Shown: one piece after another, positions 25,665 through 34,235 of the stretch
Layout of the letters: every line of letters begins with the position of its first letter
How positions within the stretch are numbered: the stretch's first letter is position 1
Origin: an archaeon
GTDB taxonomy: Archaea > Thermoproteota > Nitrososphaeria > Nitrososphaerales > Gagatemarchaeaceae
Direction of reading: 5' to 3'
DNA: 64,000 nt
Assembly (NCBI GenBank): GCA_016432545.1
Contig: CP066694.1
Coordinates: forward strand, 1 to 64,000
Notes under the pieces: generated by a model
Seen by the model: the letters and a program-made list of their open reading frames with translations, nothing else
What the model was told of the DNA's origin: nothing
The model's database searches: none
Position numbers and translations under genes: made by a program

Positions 25665-25970
25665 TTGGGTAAGCGCAAGGTTCTCAGCGAATCCAACCTC
25701 AAGGAACTGGTCATGCCCCAGCAGGGCGAGATCCTCGGCCGGGCGATCAAGATGACCGGGGGCGACCAGGTGATCGTAAAGTGCGTGGATGGCGAGACGA
25801 GGCAGTGCCGGATCAGGGGCAAGCTCAAGAGGCGAATGTGGATCAGGGAAGGCGACATCGTCCTTATCGCTCCCTGGGACTTTGACAACCGGAAGGCCGA
25901 CATCCTCTGGCGCTACATCAAGGCACACGCAGAATGGCTCAACACCAACGGCTACCTGAAGAACGTCTAG
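25665..25970 (+). CDS. eif1A: translation initiation factor aIF1A
   Basis: A 101-residue S1/OB-fold initiation factor. The order GEILGRAIKMTGGDQVIVKC, GETRQCRIRGKLKRRMWI and GDIVLIAPWDFDNRKADILW is diagnostic for aIF1A. It binds the small ribosomal subunit A site and helps position initiator tRNA. It starts at TTG 25665, 54 nt after the helicase, and may be co-transcribed with it. Confidence 0.95.
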   Translation: MGKRKVLSESNLKELVMPQQGEILGRAIKMTGGDQVIVKCVDGETRQCRIRGKLKRRMWIREGDIVLIAPWDFDNRKADILWRYIKAHAEWLNTNGYLKNV

Positions 25971-25983
25971 CCTGACCCGGCGG

Positions 25984-27045
25984 TCAGATGTGCAGGGTCC
26001 CTGAGATTATCCTCGAAAGGAGGATCGCCACGACCGATAGCACGATCGCTGTGAACCGTCCGAGGACTCCAGTGTCGAAGGGCCACGTCGGGACGGCCGA
26101 GACCATATCCCTCCTGAGCTGAAGCATCTGCACTTCCTTGATGTCCCTGAGCAGTGAGTCTGCGTCTCCCGCCGGACCCGATACCCTCGCCAGGCCCTCA
26201 GCGATCCTCCGCCTCTCCTGTCTCTTCCCCGCGAGCATCATCTTGTGGACACTATTGAGCGGGAGGAAGAGCATGATGGCCCCGACCACTTCCAGTACCA
26301 GGACTGCGGCAATCGAGAACGGGTCGGCGATGATCACAACCACGGCCCCGACAAAGAGGATGACGGCCGTGTACGAAATGAAGAGAGTAAAGGAGATCGA
26401 GCCGATCGGCCTCACGCCGAGCATAGGGTCCACTTCGGCCGAAGTCAGCTTGAGGTCCTCCTTGCCGAGCCTATAGAGCCCCCAAAGGGTTCTGAAGTAG
26501 ACCCAGACGAAGACCCCGAAGACGACGCTGACGACTGTGTTGCTGACCGCGACATAGATCTCCATGAGGGGCCCGGTCGCAAGGCCGAGGAGGCTGTAGA
26601 CGTACTCGACTGAGGCCAATCCAAGGACTGCGGAGACGACGAGCATCGGCTTCAGGCTTGAAATCCCCCCGAAGACCTTGCGGAGCGTCCGAGGCCCATC
26701 GGGCGCAAGCGCGGTCAGCTCGGCCTCGTACTCCTCGACCTTGGTCCGGACGAACTTCGGCATGTACATGACCGTGAAAGTGCTCAAGGTGAAGATGGTC
26801 TGCGCTGCAACGCCAGACTCAACGGAAGTCGTGACCACGGAGAACGAAGAGTATCCAGTCAGGAAGGTCAGCTTGAACGCTGCATCCAAGCTCCCTGTAT
26901 CTATGAAGATCGCCACAAACTGAGCCGGCGGCCCCAGCAAGACCGCAAAGACAGCACAGAGCACGATGTAGGGGATGTGGACGCTCTTGGCGACCCTCTC
27001 GAAGACGGTCAGCCCTACGGAGGTTGAGACTCCGGCAGACTCCAA
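25984..27045 (-). CDS. multi-pass membrane protein, WPFDT family, paralog 4
   Basis: A 353-residue integral membrane protein, the fourth family member and the only one outside the 0-7.5 kb region. It keeps LGVRPIGSISF, LNSVHKMMLAGKRQERRR after a hydrophobic pair, and WPFDTGVLGRFTAIVLSVV before the final membrane segment. N-terminal FERVAKSVHIPYIVL aligns with ERCVGVFHLPYLAG of paralog 1, so these two form a subgroup. It is convergent with aIF1A and divergent from the FAD oxidoreductase gene. Function unknown. Confidence 0.85.
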   Translation of the reverse strand: MESAGVSTSVGLTVFERVAKSVHIPYIVLCAVFAVLLGPPAQFVAIFIDTGSLDAAFKLTFLTGYSSFSVVTTSVESGVAAQTIFTLSTFTVMYMPKFVRTKVEEYEAELTALAPDGPRTLRKVFGGISSLKPMLVVSAVLGLASVEYVYSLLGLATGPLMEIYVAVSNTVVSVVFGVFVWVYFRTLWGLYRLGKEDLKLTSAEVDPMLGVRPIGSISFTLFISYTAVILFVGAVVVIIADPFSIAAVLVLEVVGAIMLFLPLNSVHKMMLAGKRQERRRIAEGLARVSGPAGDADSLLRDIKEVQMLQLRRDMVSAVPTWPFDTGVLGRFTAIVLSVVAILLSRIISGTLHI

Positions 27046-27135
27046 ACCAACTCATCGCCTCTCCCTTGGTTAATATCCGTTCAGTCAAATCACCAACTCG
27101 ACAATCCTATCAAACCCTCTCCACGAGACGCCGTC

Positions 27136-28458
27136 GTGCGGTCGTCCAGATGGAAGGAGTACGACCTTCTCGTGGTCGGGGCGGGGGTGCTGGGGGTCTC
27201 CATCGCCTACTGGCTCTCAAGCGTCTATGACTGTTCGATTGCGGTCGCCGACTCTGCCGGCGGCGTGGCCGCCCATACTTCTTCGAGAAACACGGGTGTA
27301 GTGCACAGGCCCTTCTACCTCGACCCCGACCGGAAGAAGGTCTTTGCACGCTCCGCCGCCGTCTCCTACCCTCTGTGGAGGAAGTTCTCGAGGGAGTCGA
27401 TGCTTCCGTGGGTGGAGACCGGAACCCTCGAGGCCGCTCCGACCGAGTCGGGCATCGCCGTCCTTCACAAGTACCTCGGCTGGGCAGAGAAGAATGGGAT
27501 GGAAGAGGCCGAAACCGAGTTGCTCGACGGCAGGGAGGTGGCCTCGCTCGAGCCCGAAGTGCACTGCGCCGCAGCTCTGCACTCGAAGACCGACACTTCA
27601 GTCGACTTCGGACTGATGACCAGGAGACTCTTCGACCACTGCGACAGGGCTGGCGTGGACCTCCTCTCGACGAGTCGGGTGGAGAGAGTCTCCACAGGCC
27701 CAACTGGAAGATGTCTCGTCTCGTTCTCCCCCGCTGCAGACTCGAGCGGCGTCTCCTGCCGCTTCCTGGTCAACGCCGGAGGTGCGGGTGCTCTCACCCT
27801 TGCTCACAAGGAGGGCCTGGCACGGGACCTGTCGGCCCTGTACTTCCGCGGGGACTACTGGAGGGTCGCGGGAGGCTTCGCCAAGAAGGTCGGGAGGAAC
27901 GTCTACACCCCTCCCCGGCACCCGGCGTTTCCATTCCTCGACCCTCACTTGGTCGTCCGTGCGGACGGGACTCGCCAGGTCGGCCCGAACGCGGTCCTGG
28001 TCGGCGGCCCCTACGCCTACCAGGGTTTCGGTTTCAGGCATGCACCTTCTAGCTTGGAGAGGCCTCTGGGCCCCAAGCTGAGGTTGGCCATGAACACAGA
28101 GTTCCTCTCCCTCTTGGCTGGCGAGTGGCGGAGCTCCTTGTCCAAGGATGCCATGGCCCGAAGAGTGAGGAAGTTCATCCCCCGGTTAGACACTTCTCTC
28201 CTGGAGGAGCGCGGGCTCGCAGGGGTCAGGGGGTCGGTCGTGAGCTCGAGGGGGTTCGAGCCAGAAGCAATACTCGTCTTCGGGGAAGAGTCTTGTCACG
28301 TCCTGAACTACAATTCACCTGGCGCGACCGGAGCCCCAGCGTTCTCGGCAAAGGTCGTAAAGGACCTCCAGTCCGAAGGCCGCCTCGACGGACTCAGGAA
28401 GAGGCCGAGGCTCACAGAGTCGCCCTGGTCCTTCGACGAGGTCGCCTCCTCCATCTAA
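27136..28458 (+). CDS. FAD-dependent oxidoreductase (L-2-hydroxyglutarate oxidase-like)
   Basis: A 440-residue flavoenzyme of the DAO superfamily. The N-terminal dinucleotide-binding motif is VVGAGVLGVSIAYWL. Further signatures are SSRNTGVVHRPFY near the flavin and VDFGLMTRRLFDHCDRAG in the substrate domain; NYNSPGATGAPAFSA is the C-terminal FAD loop. The SRNSG.VH-type motif and length match LhgO, which oxidises L-2-hydroxyglutarate to 2-oxoglutarate; sarcosine or glycerol-phosphate oxidases are less similar. It starts at GTG 27136. Confidence 0.8.
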   Translation: MRSSRWKEYDLLVVGAGVLGVSIAYWLSSVYDCSIAVADSAGGVAAHTSSRNTGVVHRPFYLDPDRKKVFARSAAVSYPLWRKFSRESMLPWVETGTLEAAPTESGIAVLHKYLGWAEKNGMEEAETELLDGREVASLEPEVHCAAALHSKTDTSVDFGLMTRRLFDHCDRAGVDLLSTSRVERVSTGPTGRCLVSFSPAADSSGVSCRFLVNAGGAGALTLAHKEGLARDLSALYFRGDYWRVAGGFAKKVGRNVYTPPRHPAFPFLDPHLVVRADGTRQVGPNAVLVGGPYAYQGFGFRHAPSSLERPLGPKLRLAMNTEFLSLLAGEWRSSLSKDAMARRVRKFIPRLDTSLLEERGLAGVRGSVVSSRGFEPEAILVFGEESCHVLNYNSPGATGAPAFSAKVVKDLQSEGRLDGLRKRPRLTESPWSFDEVASSI

Positions 28459-28483
28459 GCCGCCCAACTCCCTCGCTTCCCAA

Positions 28484-28494
28484 GGATAAATACG
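28484..28494 (+). promoter_or_regulatory. TATA-like box for the membrane cupredoxin gene
   Basis: GGATAAATACG centred 27 nt before TTG 28516. Confidence 0.5.
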
Positions 28495-28515
28495 CCCACA
28501 CGGGAGCGTTCACAA

Positions 28516-29322
28516 TTGTCCGCTGAAGAGACCCACACTTCACGCTGGTGGACGGTGCCCGAGGTCCTGGTACCCTTCGTGGGCCTTGTCTACTCAGGCC
28601 TCTATCTGATCTCCGTGGTCGTTCCGATCCTCATGGCCGGCGGGGCGAGCAGTCCCTTCGTCTTCATCCTTGTGCCGTTCATCATACTCTTCTTGGCTCT
28701 TGGTTTCGGCGTATGGAAGAGGAATAGGTTCGCATATGTCGGCTCCATAGTCCTGAGCGTCGTGTTCCTGTTCCTTGAAGGCTCCTTCGCGTCCGACGCG
28801 CTCGCAAGCCCCTCCGACTACGTCACCTTCTTCGGAGTAGTGACAGTGATCCTCTCCCTCGTTGCCGTGCTTGTCTACTCGATCGCGGGTGTCAGGATGT
28901 TCTGGAAGAAGCCCTCTGCCATCCCGCAGCGGAAGATGATGGCCTCCTCTGGCTCCCTAGCTCTCGTGATCGTCGGTTTCATAGTCGGGGCGCTCGTAAT
29001 CGGCGCCCTCGCCGGCGCGACAGAGTCACGGCTCCTCGGCGGGGCCACGGGCGACATTGCAATTGTCTCAGGGGCATCCAACACGAACAACGCAGAGTTC
29101 TATCATCCGGGGACGTACAGTGTGGCGGCCGGGACAACCGTCAGCTGGGTCAACAGAGACGGGACCACCCATACAGTGACCAGCAACGTAACAGGTTCGT
29201 TCGACTCGGGCGTAATGCAGCCAGGGGGCACATACTCGCTGAAGTTCAACACACCTGGGACGTACTCCTACTACTGCACCATCCATCCGTGGATGAAAGC
29301 CAAAGTCGTAGTCACGCCCTAG
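28516..29322 (+). CDS. membrane protein with C-terminal cupredoxin domain
   Basis: A 268-residue protein with four or five membrane segments in the first 175 residues, the last being SLALVIVGFIVGALVIGALAG. An extracytoplasmic cupredoxin domain follows, with ligands His in TTHTVTSN and Cys, His, Met in YYCTIHPWMKAKV. Fusing a copper protein to a multi-pass membrane domain suggests membrane-bound electron transfer or copper handling. It starts at TTG 28516. Confidence 0.8.
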   Translation: MSAEETHTSRWWTVPEVLVPFVGLVYSGLYLISVVVPILMAGGASSPFVFILVPFIILFLALGFGVWKRNRFAYVGSIVLSVVFLFLEGSFASDALASPSDYVTFFGVVTVILSLVAVLVYSIAGVRMFWKKPSAIPQRKMMASSGSLALVIVGFIVGALVIGALAGATESRLLGGATGDIAIVSGASNTNNAEFYHPGTYSVAAGTTVSWVNRDGTTHTVTSNVTGSFDSGVMQPGGTYSLKFNTPGTYSYYCTIHPWMKAKVVVTP

Positions 29323-29323
29323 G

Positions 29324-30502
29324 CTACCTGAACTTCTTCCTGTACGCAGAATAGATCGCAAGGTCGTATCCTATCTTAGTCAGGCCTCCTGCGTAGAGGA
29401 GCCCTGAGTACGCCCCCAAGGCTATCAGCCCCGTGGCAACCGGGCCACCTCCAAAGGTCCCTAGGCTCCTGACTACGTTTGTAGCTGCATAGGCCTGGAC
29501 CCGGTCGTCCTTTTCGAACATCTCCGCCATGAGGGCCTGCCTCGTCGGGACGTCCATTTGGGAGAGGCTTTGCCTTAGGAAGAGGACGGCCACGGACCCG
29601 ACGAGGGAGCCGGCCAGCGGCGTCAGTAATAGGAGTACGCCGGAGGGGATGTGGGTGAAGACCATCGTCCTCAAGTTGCCAATCCTCTCAGCGATGAGCG
29701 CCGCGCCATAGGTCGAGGCGGCCGAGATGAGGCTGGATACGAAGAAGATCGCGGCCAGTCCCGTCAGAGGGACTCCGTACACAACGAAGAACCAGTACGA
29801 GAGGAGGTACTGAGATACGAAGGCGCCCCCGAACGCGTCCACCGAGAAGAAGGCCGAGAGCCTGACGATCTGTCCTTTAGCTTCCTTGCTGAGCTCTCTT
29901 GCGGCAGGTTCCTCTTTGGGCCAGGCCAGGGTCGCATAGATGACGAGCAGGAGGGCACCCGCCCCGGCGAATGCCAGGAAGAGGGCCCTGAAGGCCCAAA
30001 GGCTCCCGCCGAGGAGCCCGGGCACTGACAGGGAAGACGTCCCGAACGCGGCCGCCAGATACCCCACGAAGTTGTACCTCCCGAAGGCCCTCACTATCTT
30101 TCCCTCGGGGACCAGCTCTGGCAGTATTCCCGCTTCGGCAGATTGGAACGGTCCCGCCTCGGTGCCAGTCGTACTGACGTTGCCCATGAAACAGGCCAGA
30201 AGAATCGCCCACGGAGAGGCGGTCCAGGCAAGGATCACCCCGGCGATGACCATCAAACCGCTGAACCCCTGAAGGATCTTCTTGGTCGGCGCCTTTCCCC
30301 TCAGGAAGTTCAGGACTATGTTCGAAGCCGCGTTCCCGGCCAGAATCGCCGCCAGTGCCACCCCGACGAAAAGGCCCCCAGATCCTATCGCCTGCAGATA
30401 GGCGGGGATGGAGACGCTCATCAGTCCTGAAACAAAGACCCTGGAGCCCTTTGCTGCGTACAGCAGAGAAGGGCCGTTCCTGCCTGCCCGCGCGCTCTCC
30501 AA
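29324..30502 (-). CDS. MFS transporter
   Basis: A 392-residue major facilitator protein with about twelve hydrophobic segments (for example LFVGVALAAILAGNAASNIV, ILLACFMGNVSTTGTEAG, LAIYSAYRKKF at the end). The MFS motif A loop is weak (FLRGKAPTKK). Substrate unknown. The gene starts 6 nt after the ChrB-domain gene, so the pair is co-transcribed; such pairing suggests chromate or related oxyanion export. It ends 1 nt from the membrane cupredoxin gene, convergently. Confidence 0.8.
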   Translation of the reverse strand: MESARAGRNGPSLLYAAKGSRVFVSGLMSVSIPAYLQAIGSGGLFVGVALAAILAGNAASNIVLNFLRGKAPTKKILQGFSGLMVIAGVILAWTASPWAILLACFMGNVSTTGTEAGPFQSAEAGILPELVPEGKIVRAFGRYNFVGYLAAAFGTSSLSVPGLLGGSLWAFRALFLAFAGAGALLLVIYATLAWPKEEPAARELSKEAKGQIVRLSAFFSVDAFGGAFVSQYLLSYWFFVVYGVPLTGLAAIFFVSSLISAASTYGAALIAERIGNLRTMVFTHIPSGVLLLLTPLAGSLVGSVAVLFLRQSLSQMDVPTRQALMAEMFEKDDRVQAYAATNVVRSLGTFGGGPVATGLIALGAYSGLLYAGGLTKIGYDLAIYSAYRKKFR

Positions 30503-30508
30503 CAGGCG

Positions 30509-30976
30509 CTACTTTCCTGCGTGTTCGAGCTTCGCAGTTCCGGCGAGCCTCCGTGCGCAATACTCGTAGAGCGCGTCGTACGCCGGGAACTGCATCTTCA
30601 TGTTCTCGAAGTCGTCCTTTGCAAGAGACCTGAACCCCATGGCCGCCGCTTCAAGCCCGGCCGACTCCGGGGGCGCGTCAGGGATCTTCGCGTCTGCCCC
30701 TCGCACTATCTTCGCGAGTTCGAGCAGCGCCGGATCTTTTAGCACAAACTTCTTGATGATCGCATCGAAGCTGACATACTCCTTTCCTGCCTCGACATAG
30801 TGCGTGAGTTCTATGTCCTTGGCGTCAAATGGAGTCGCACCCTCTCTCCTTGCGACCTCCTTGACGGTCTCAGCGGGGACAAAGAGGAACTCGGCCTGGG
30901 GGTCCACGAACTTCTTGATCAGCCAAGGGCAGGCGATCCTGTCCACTTTTGCTTTTTCCCTCGTGACCCACTTCAT
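30509..30976 (-). CDS. ChrB-domain protein
   Basis: A 155-residue protein matching the C-terminal domain of ChrB: VTREKAKVDRIACPWLIKKFVDP at its start (quoted in part from RIACPWLIKKF), FDAIIKKFVLKDPALLELAKIVRGAD in the middle, and a final MGFRSLAKDDFENMKMQFPAYDALYEYC-type helix. Bacterial ChrB regulates chromate resistance; the stand-alone C-terminal domain also occurs as a predicted chromate-stress protein. The MFS gene follows it. Whether it binds chromate is not known from the sequence. Confidence 0.75.
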   Translation of the reverse strand: MKWVTREKAKVDRIACPWLIKKFVDPQAEFLFVPAETVKEVARREGATPFDAKDIELTHYVEAGKEYVSFDAIIKKFVLKDPALLELAKIVRGADAKIPDAPPESAGLEAAAMGFRSLAKDDFENMKMQFPAYDALYEYCARRLAGTAKLEHAGK

Positions 30977-31037
30977 TCGCGCATCGGCCGGCGACTCGAA
31001 TTATGTAAGGGCTCCGCACTCGCCCGTCCCCATGCCG

Positions 31038-32525
31038 CTAGGTCACCGTCACGAAGAGGTAGACCGTCTCAAAGATCAAGCCGTCCGTGAGGGTTACCCC
31101 GACCGTATACCTGCCTGCGGGCAGGTTGCTCGCCGCAGTAAGTTGGACCGTGAGAACCTGTTCTCCAGACCCGGCAGGAACGCTGGTCTCCGACGATACC
31201 GCAGAGAGAAGGCGCGGCACCGAGGTCTTGTTCTCGGAGTCCGTGACAATCACTCCTTGTGCAGGCCAACTCCCGCTCCCCGGACTCGCTGCGATGTCCA
31301 CCTGGACGCTCGTAGCCACTCCCCTTGCCAGCTCTACTTCGTTCCCCCCTGCTACGGACAAGGAGAAAGGCCCATTAGCGCCAGCCCCGACGAACCCTAC
31401 GTATCCTCCTGACATCGAAGTGAACCACACGCCCTCCTGCGTCGCCGCGATCGTCAGGTCGTTCTGGACTTGGCTTCCGGACTCGGGAGGAGGGTCAGAC
31501 TCGCTGAACTCCACCGACGTCCCGGAGATGGGGTCGAGCATCCCGACCCTGTTCGCAAAATGCTCGTTGAACCAGACTTGGGAGGACTGCGCCTCGACGA
31601 AGTAGGGCAGCGTGGTCCCCGTGTAGCTCGGCTTTGCGAGAGGGAAGACGGTCCACGTCCTCGAATCGGTATCGTACCTGACTATGGAGGAAGGCCCATG
31701 CTGCGCCACCCACACGAATCGCCCGTATGAGGACACGCTGTCCGGCTCTGAGAGGTCGAGTCCTCCGACCTTTGCGACTCGGACGTCCATCTGCCCCGGG
31801 TCCACGTTGAACCTGTAGAGCCCTTGTTCCCCCCCGGGGTTCGAGGGGGTGAGGCCGACGAGATATCCCGCCGTAGAGTTGGTGAACTCCAGCTGAAGCG
31901 GCTCGAACCCTTCCGCCGCGAGCACGTCGAAGTAGGAGAGCGAGAGGTCAGGCCCGATCCTTCCCACCTTCGGCGGGTCCGAGAGAGAGGTGAACCAGAG
32001 GGACCCATCCGGGGACGCGGCGAAGGTGTAGGGGATCGGAGCTAGCTCGGTCACGTTGAGGACGGTCAACTGGCCCCCAGACGGGTCGACCCCGACTATC
32101 AGGCTGTTCTCCGAGTCGGTCCCCCAAACCTTCCCGTTCCATACTGCGACTCCCCAGATTCCCGTCCTGGGGCTGTTGTTGCTCCCGGTCTCGAAGGGTT
32201 GCGCCCCGGGCCATCCGTACTCGACCACAGTCCCGTTCGTCATCAGCCTGCCGAGCCCGGGCAGGGACTGCTCGCCGAACCAGACAGAGCCGTCGGGTCC
32301 GACCGCGACTCCGTTGGCCCACCGCGAAGGAGCCCCCAGGCAGTACTCCGTAACCGGGCCAAACGCGATCTTCTGGGCCTGATATCTCCCGGCGCTCCCG
32401 ACTACAGGCGGGTTGCACGCGGTGGCCCTTCCCGTCGTCTGCAGGGCAAAGAGTCCTCCGGCCACGACCAAGGCAGCGACTACCATCAAAGTCAGCGCTC
32501 TCTTCGACGACGCCGTCCATCTCAC
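31038..32525 (-). CDS. secreted Vgb-like beta-propeller protein
   Basis: A 495-residue protein starting at GTG 32525 with a signal or anchor segment (KRALTLMVVAALVVAGGLFAL). The main part is a propeller with repeats typical of virginiamycin B lyase and NHL-like proteins (GVAVGPDGSVWFGEQ, AASPDGSLWFTS, DLTIAATQEGVWFTS). A C-terminal beta-sandwich follows (SLSVAGGNEVELARG onward), ending LIFETVYLFVTVT. Vgb-like annotation does not imply lyase activity. It lies 10 nt after the acyl-CoA dehydrogenase gene; this may be only positional. Confidence 0.8.
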   Translation of the reverse strand: MRWTASSKRALTLMVVAALVVAGGLFALQTTGRATACNPPVVGSAGRYQAQKIAFGPVTEYCLGAPSRWANGVAVGPDGSVWFGEQSLPGLGRLMTNGTVVEYGWPGAQPFETGSNNSPRTGIWGVAVWNGKVWGTDSENSLIVGVDPSGGQLTVLNVTELAPIPYTFAASPDGSLWFTSLSDPPKVGRIGPDLSLSYFDVLAAEGFEPLQLEFTNSTAGYLVGLTPSNPGGEQGLYRFNVDPGQMDVRVAKVGGLDLSEPDSVSSYGRFVWVAQHGPSSIVRYDTDSRTWTVFPLAKPSYTGTTLPYFVEAQSSQVWFNEHFANRVGMLDPISGTSVEFSESDPPPESGSQVQNDLTIAATQEGVWFTSMSGGYVGFVGAGANGPFSLSVAGGNEVELARGVATSVQVDIAASPGSGSWPAQGVIVTDSENKTSVPRLLSAVSSETSVPAGSGEQVLTVQLTAASNLPAGRYTVGVTLTDGLIFETVYLFVTVT

Positions 32526-32535
32526 CTCTTGAGAG

Positions 32536-33756
32536 TCAGGAATATGCCTCGAAGTCCCTTCCGAGAGACCCGACCGCGATCTTCTGCTCCAGGATCTCAT
32601 TGGTTCCCTCGTAGATGGTGGTGACCCGTGTGTCCGCAAGATGGCGCGCGGGCCTGTTCTCGTAGGAATACCCGTTCGCCCCGAAGACCTGGACCGCCCT
32701 GTTGGCTGCGTCGAAGGACGCGTTCGCCGCGAAGTACTTCGCCTTGGTTATCGCCAAGTCGGCCACCTCCCTGAGGCCCACGTCCCTCGGGCTCTCCTCG
32801 AACTTCTGCTTCAGGTACGCAGCTCTGAGCAGAAGCCACTTCGAGGCCTCGAGGTTCGTCGACATGATCCCGATGTGCCTCTGGACGAGCTGGTGCTTCC
32901 CTATCCTCCTGCCGTGCTGCTGTCTCACCCCAGCGTACATGACCGCTTCATCCAGACAGTCCTGTATGACCCCAACGCAGCCTGCCGCAACGCTCAGCCT
33001 CCCGCTCATGAGCCCGTAGTAAGCTACAGAGAGCCCCTTCCCCCTGGGGCCCAGGAGGTTCTCCTTCGGCACCTCCACCTTGTCTAGGTATATGGTGGAA
33101 GTGTCGGCCGTGGGCAGGCCCAGCTTGTTCTCGATGGGCTTTGCCGAGTAGCCCGGGCTCTCCTTGTCGACCACGAAGGCGCACATCCCCTCCTTCTTGC
33201 CCTTGGGGTACGCGAAGACGAGCGTGCTGTCCGCGATCGAGCCGTTGGAGATCCACATCTTCTGCCCGCTCAAATAGAACTTCCCGCCCCTCTCCTCGAA
33301 GGAGGAGCTCAGCGAGGCTGGGTCGCTTCCTGCCCCCGGCTCAGTGAGCCCAAACGCGAGCAGCATCTCCCCTCTTGTCGCAGGCGCCAGAATCCTGCGC
33401 TTCTGTTCCTCGTCTCCCCAGTGCTGGACCGTCATCTGGCAGAGCGCGATGTGGACCGAGAAGAAAGTCCTGACGCCCGTCCCTTCCCTTCCGATCCTCT
33501 CTATGGCCAGAGCGTAGGTCACCATGTCGGCCCCCTGCCCGTCGCCGTACCTCCTCGATATCGGGAGCCCGAGCATGTGCGCCCTTGCGAAGACGGGCCC
33601 TACCTCGTCGTTCCTCCTCCTCTCCAGGTAGCACTTGTCCTCGATGGGCCTGATCTGCTTGCAGGCCCTGTCGACCTGCTCCAGGATCAACTTCTGCTCC
33701 TCCGAGATGTCGAACTCCATCTTGGAGAGGCTCGCGAACTCGTCCTGCTCAAGCAT
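32536..33756 (-). CDS. acyl-CoA dehydrogenase
   Basis: A 406-residue flavoenzyme oxidising an acyl-CoA to the enoyl-CoA. Signatures are FGLTEPGAGSDPASL and KMWISNGSIAD (flavin and substrate binding), QVFGANGYSYE, and TTIYEGTNEILEQKI with the catalytic glutamate position of short-chain dehydrogenases. Its start overlaps the B12-binding mutase subunit by 8 nt; MEFDISEEQ at ATG 33720 is an alternative start. The operon context suggests butyryl- or isobutyryl-CoA as substrate. Electrons would pass to an ETF that is not in the window. Confidence 0.92.
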   Translation of the reverse strand: MLEQDEFASLSKMEFDISEEQKLILEQVDRACKQIRPIEDKCYLERRRNDEVGPVFARAHMLGLPISRRYGDGQGADMVTYALAIERIGREGTGVRTFFSVHIALCQMTVQHWGDEEQKRRILAPATRGEMLLAFGLTEPGAGSDPASLSSSFEERGGKFYLSGQKMWISNGSIADSTLVFAYPKGKKEGMCAFVVDKESPGYSAKPIENKLGLPTADTSTIYLDKVEVPKENLLGPRGKGLSVAYYGLMSGRLSVAAGCVGVIQDCLDEAVMYAGVRQQHGRRIGKHQLVQRHIGIMSTNLEASKWLLLRAAYLKQKFEESPRDVGLREVADLAITKAKYFAANASFDAANRAVQVFGANGYSYENRPARHLADTRVTTIYEGTNEILEQKIAVGSLGRDFEAYS

Positions 33757-34192
33757 GAGCGCGCACCCCCCAACGCTCCTTCCTAACCCTTGTCCTCACG
33801 TGCTCCACTATCTCATCCAGAGAGCTGCCGGGGCCGAAGAGCCCGGTGATGCCCATCTTGACGAGCTTGGGCTTGTCCTCCTCGGGGATTATCCCTCCTC
33901 CTACCACGATCACGTCGCCTCCCCCGGCCTTCACGAGCAGCCGCTTGACCTTGGGGAATGCGGTCATGTGCGCCCCGTTGAGAAGCGAGAGCGCCACGAC
34001 GTCCACGTCTTCATCGACTGCCATCTGCGCGACCTTCTCCGGAGAAGGAAGTAGCCCGCTGTAGATCACCTCCATACCCGCGTCACGGAGGGCCCGAGCC
34101 AGTACTAGGACGCCCCTGTCGTGCCCGTCGAGCCCGGGCTTTGCTACGAGCACCCTGATCTTGCGCTGCGCCGCCACGGCCTTGCGCGCCAT
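33749..34192 (-). CDS. B12-binding subunit of acyl-CoA mutase
   Basis: A 147-residue cobalamin-binding domain. The motif DGHDRG (residues 22-27) provides the axial histidine (DxHxxG); later SLLNGAHMT and VVGGGIIPEED complete the B12 pocket. It is the separate small subunit of a mutase of the MCM/ICM type. It follows the large subunit by 43 nt and overlaps the acyl-CoA dehydrogenase gene. The subunit itself does not tell methylmalonyl- from isobutyryl-CoA mutase. Confidence 0.93.
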   Translation of the reverse strand: MARKAVAAQRKIRVLVAKPGLDGHDRGVLVLARALRDAGMEVIYSGLLPSPEKVAQMAVDEDVDVVALSLLNGAHMTAFPKVKRLLVKAGGGDVIVVGGGIIPEEDKPKLVKMGITGLFGPGSSLDEIVEHVRTRVRKERWGVRAHA

Positions 34193-34235
34193 CTCGTTGC
34201 TGGCGAGGCCCGGCCGGTTTGAAAACCTTTGGGGG

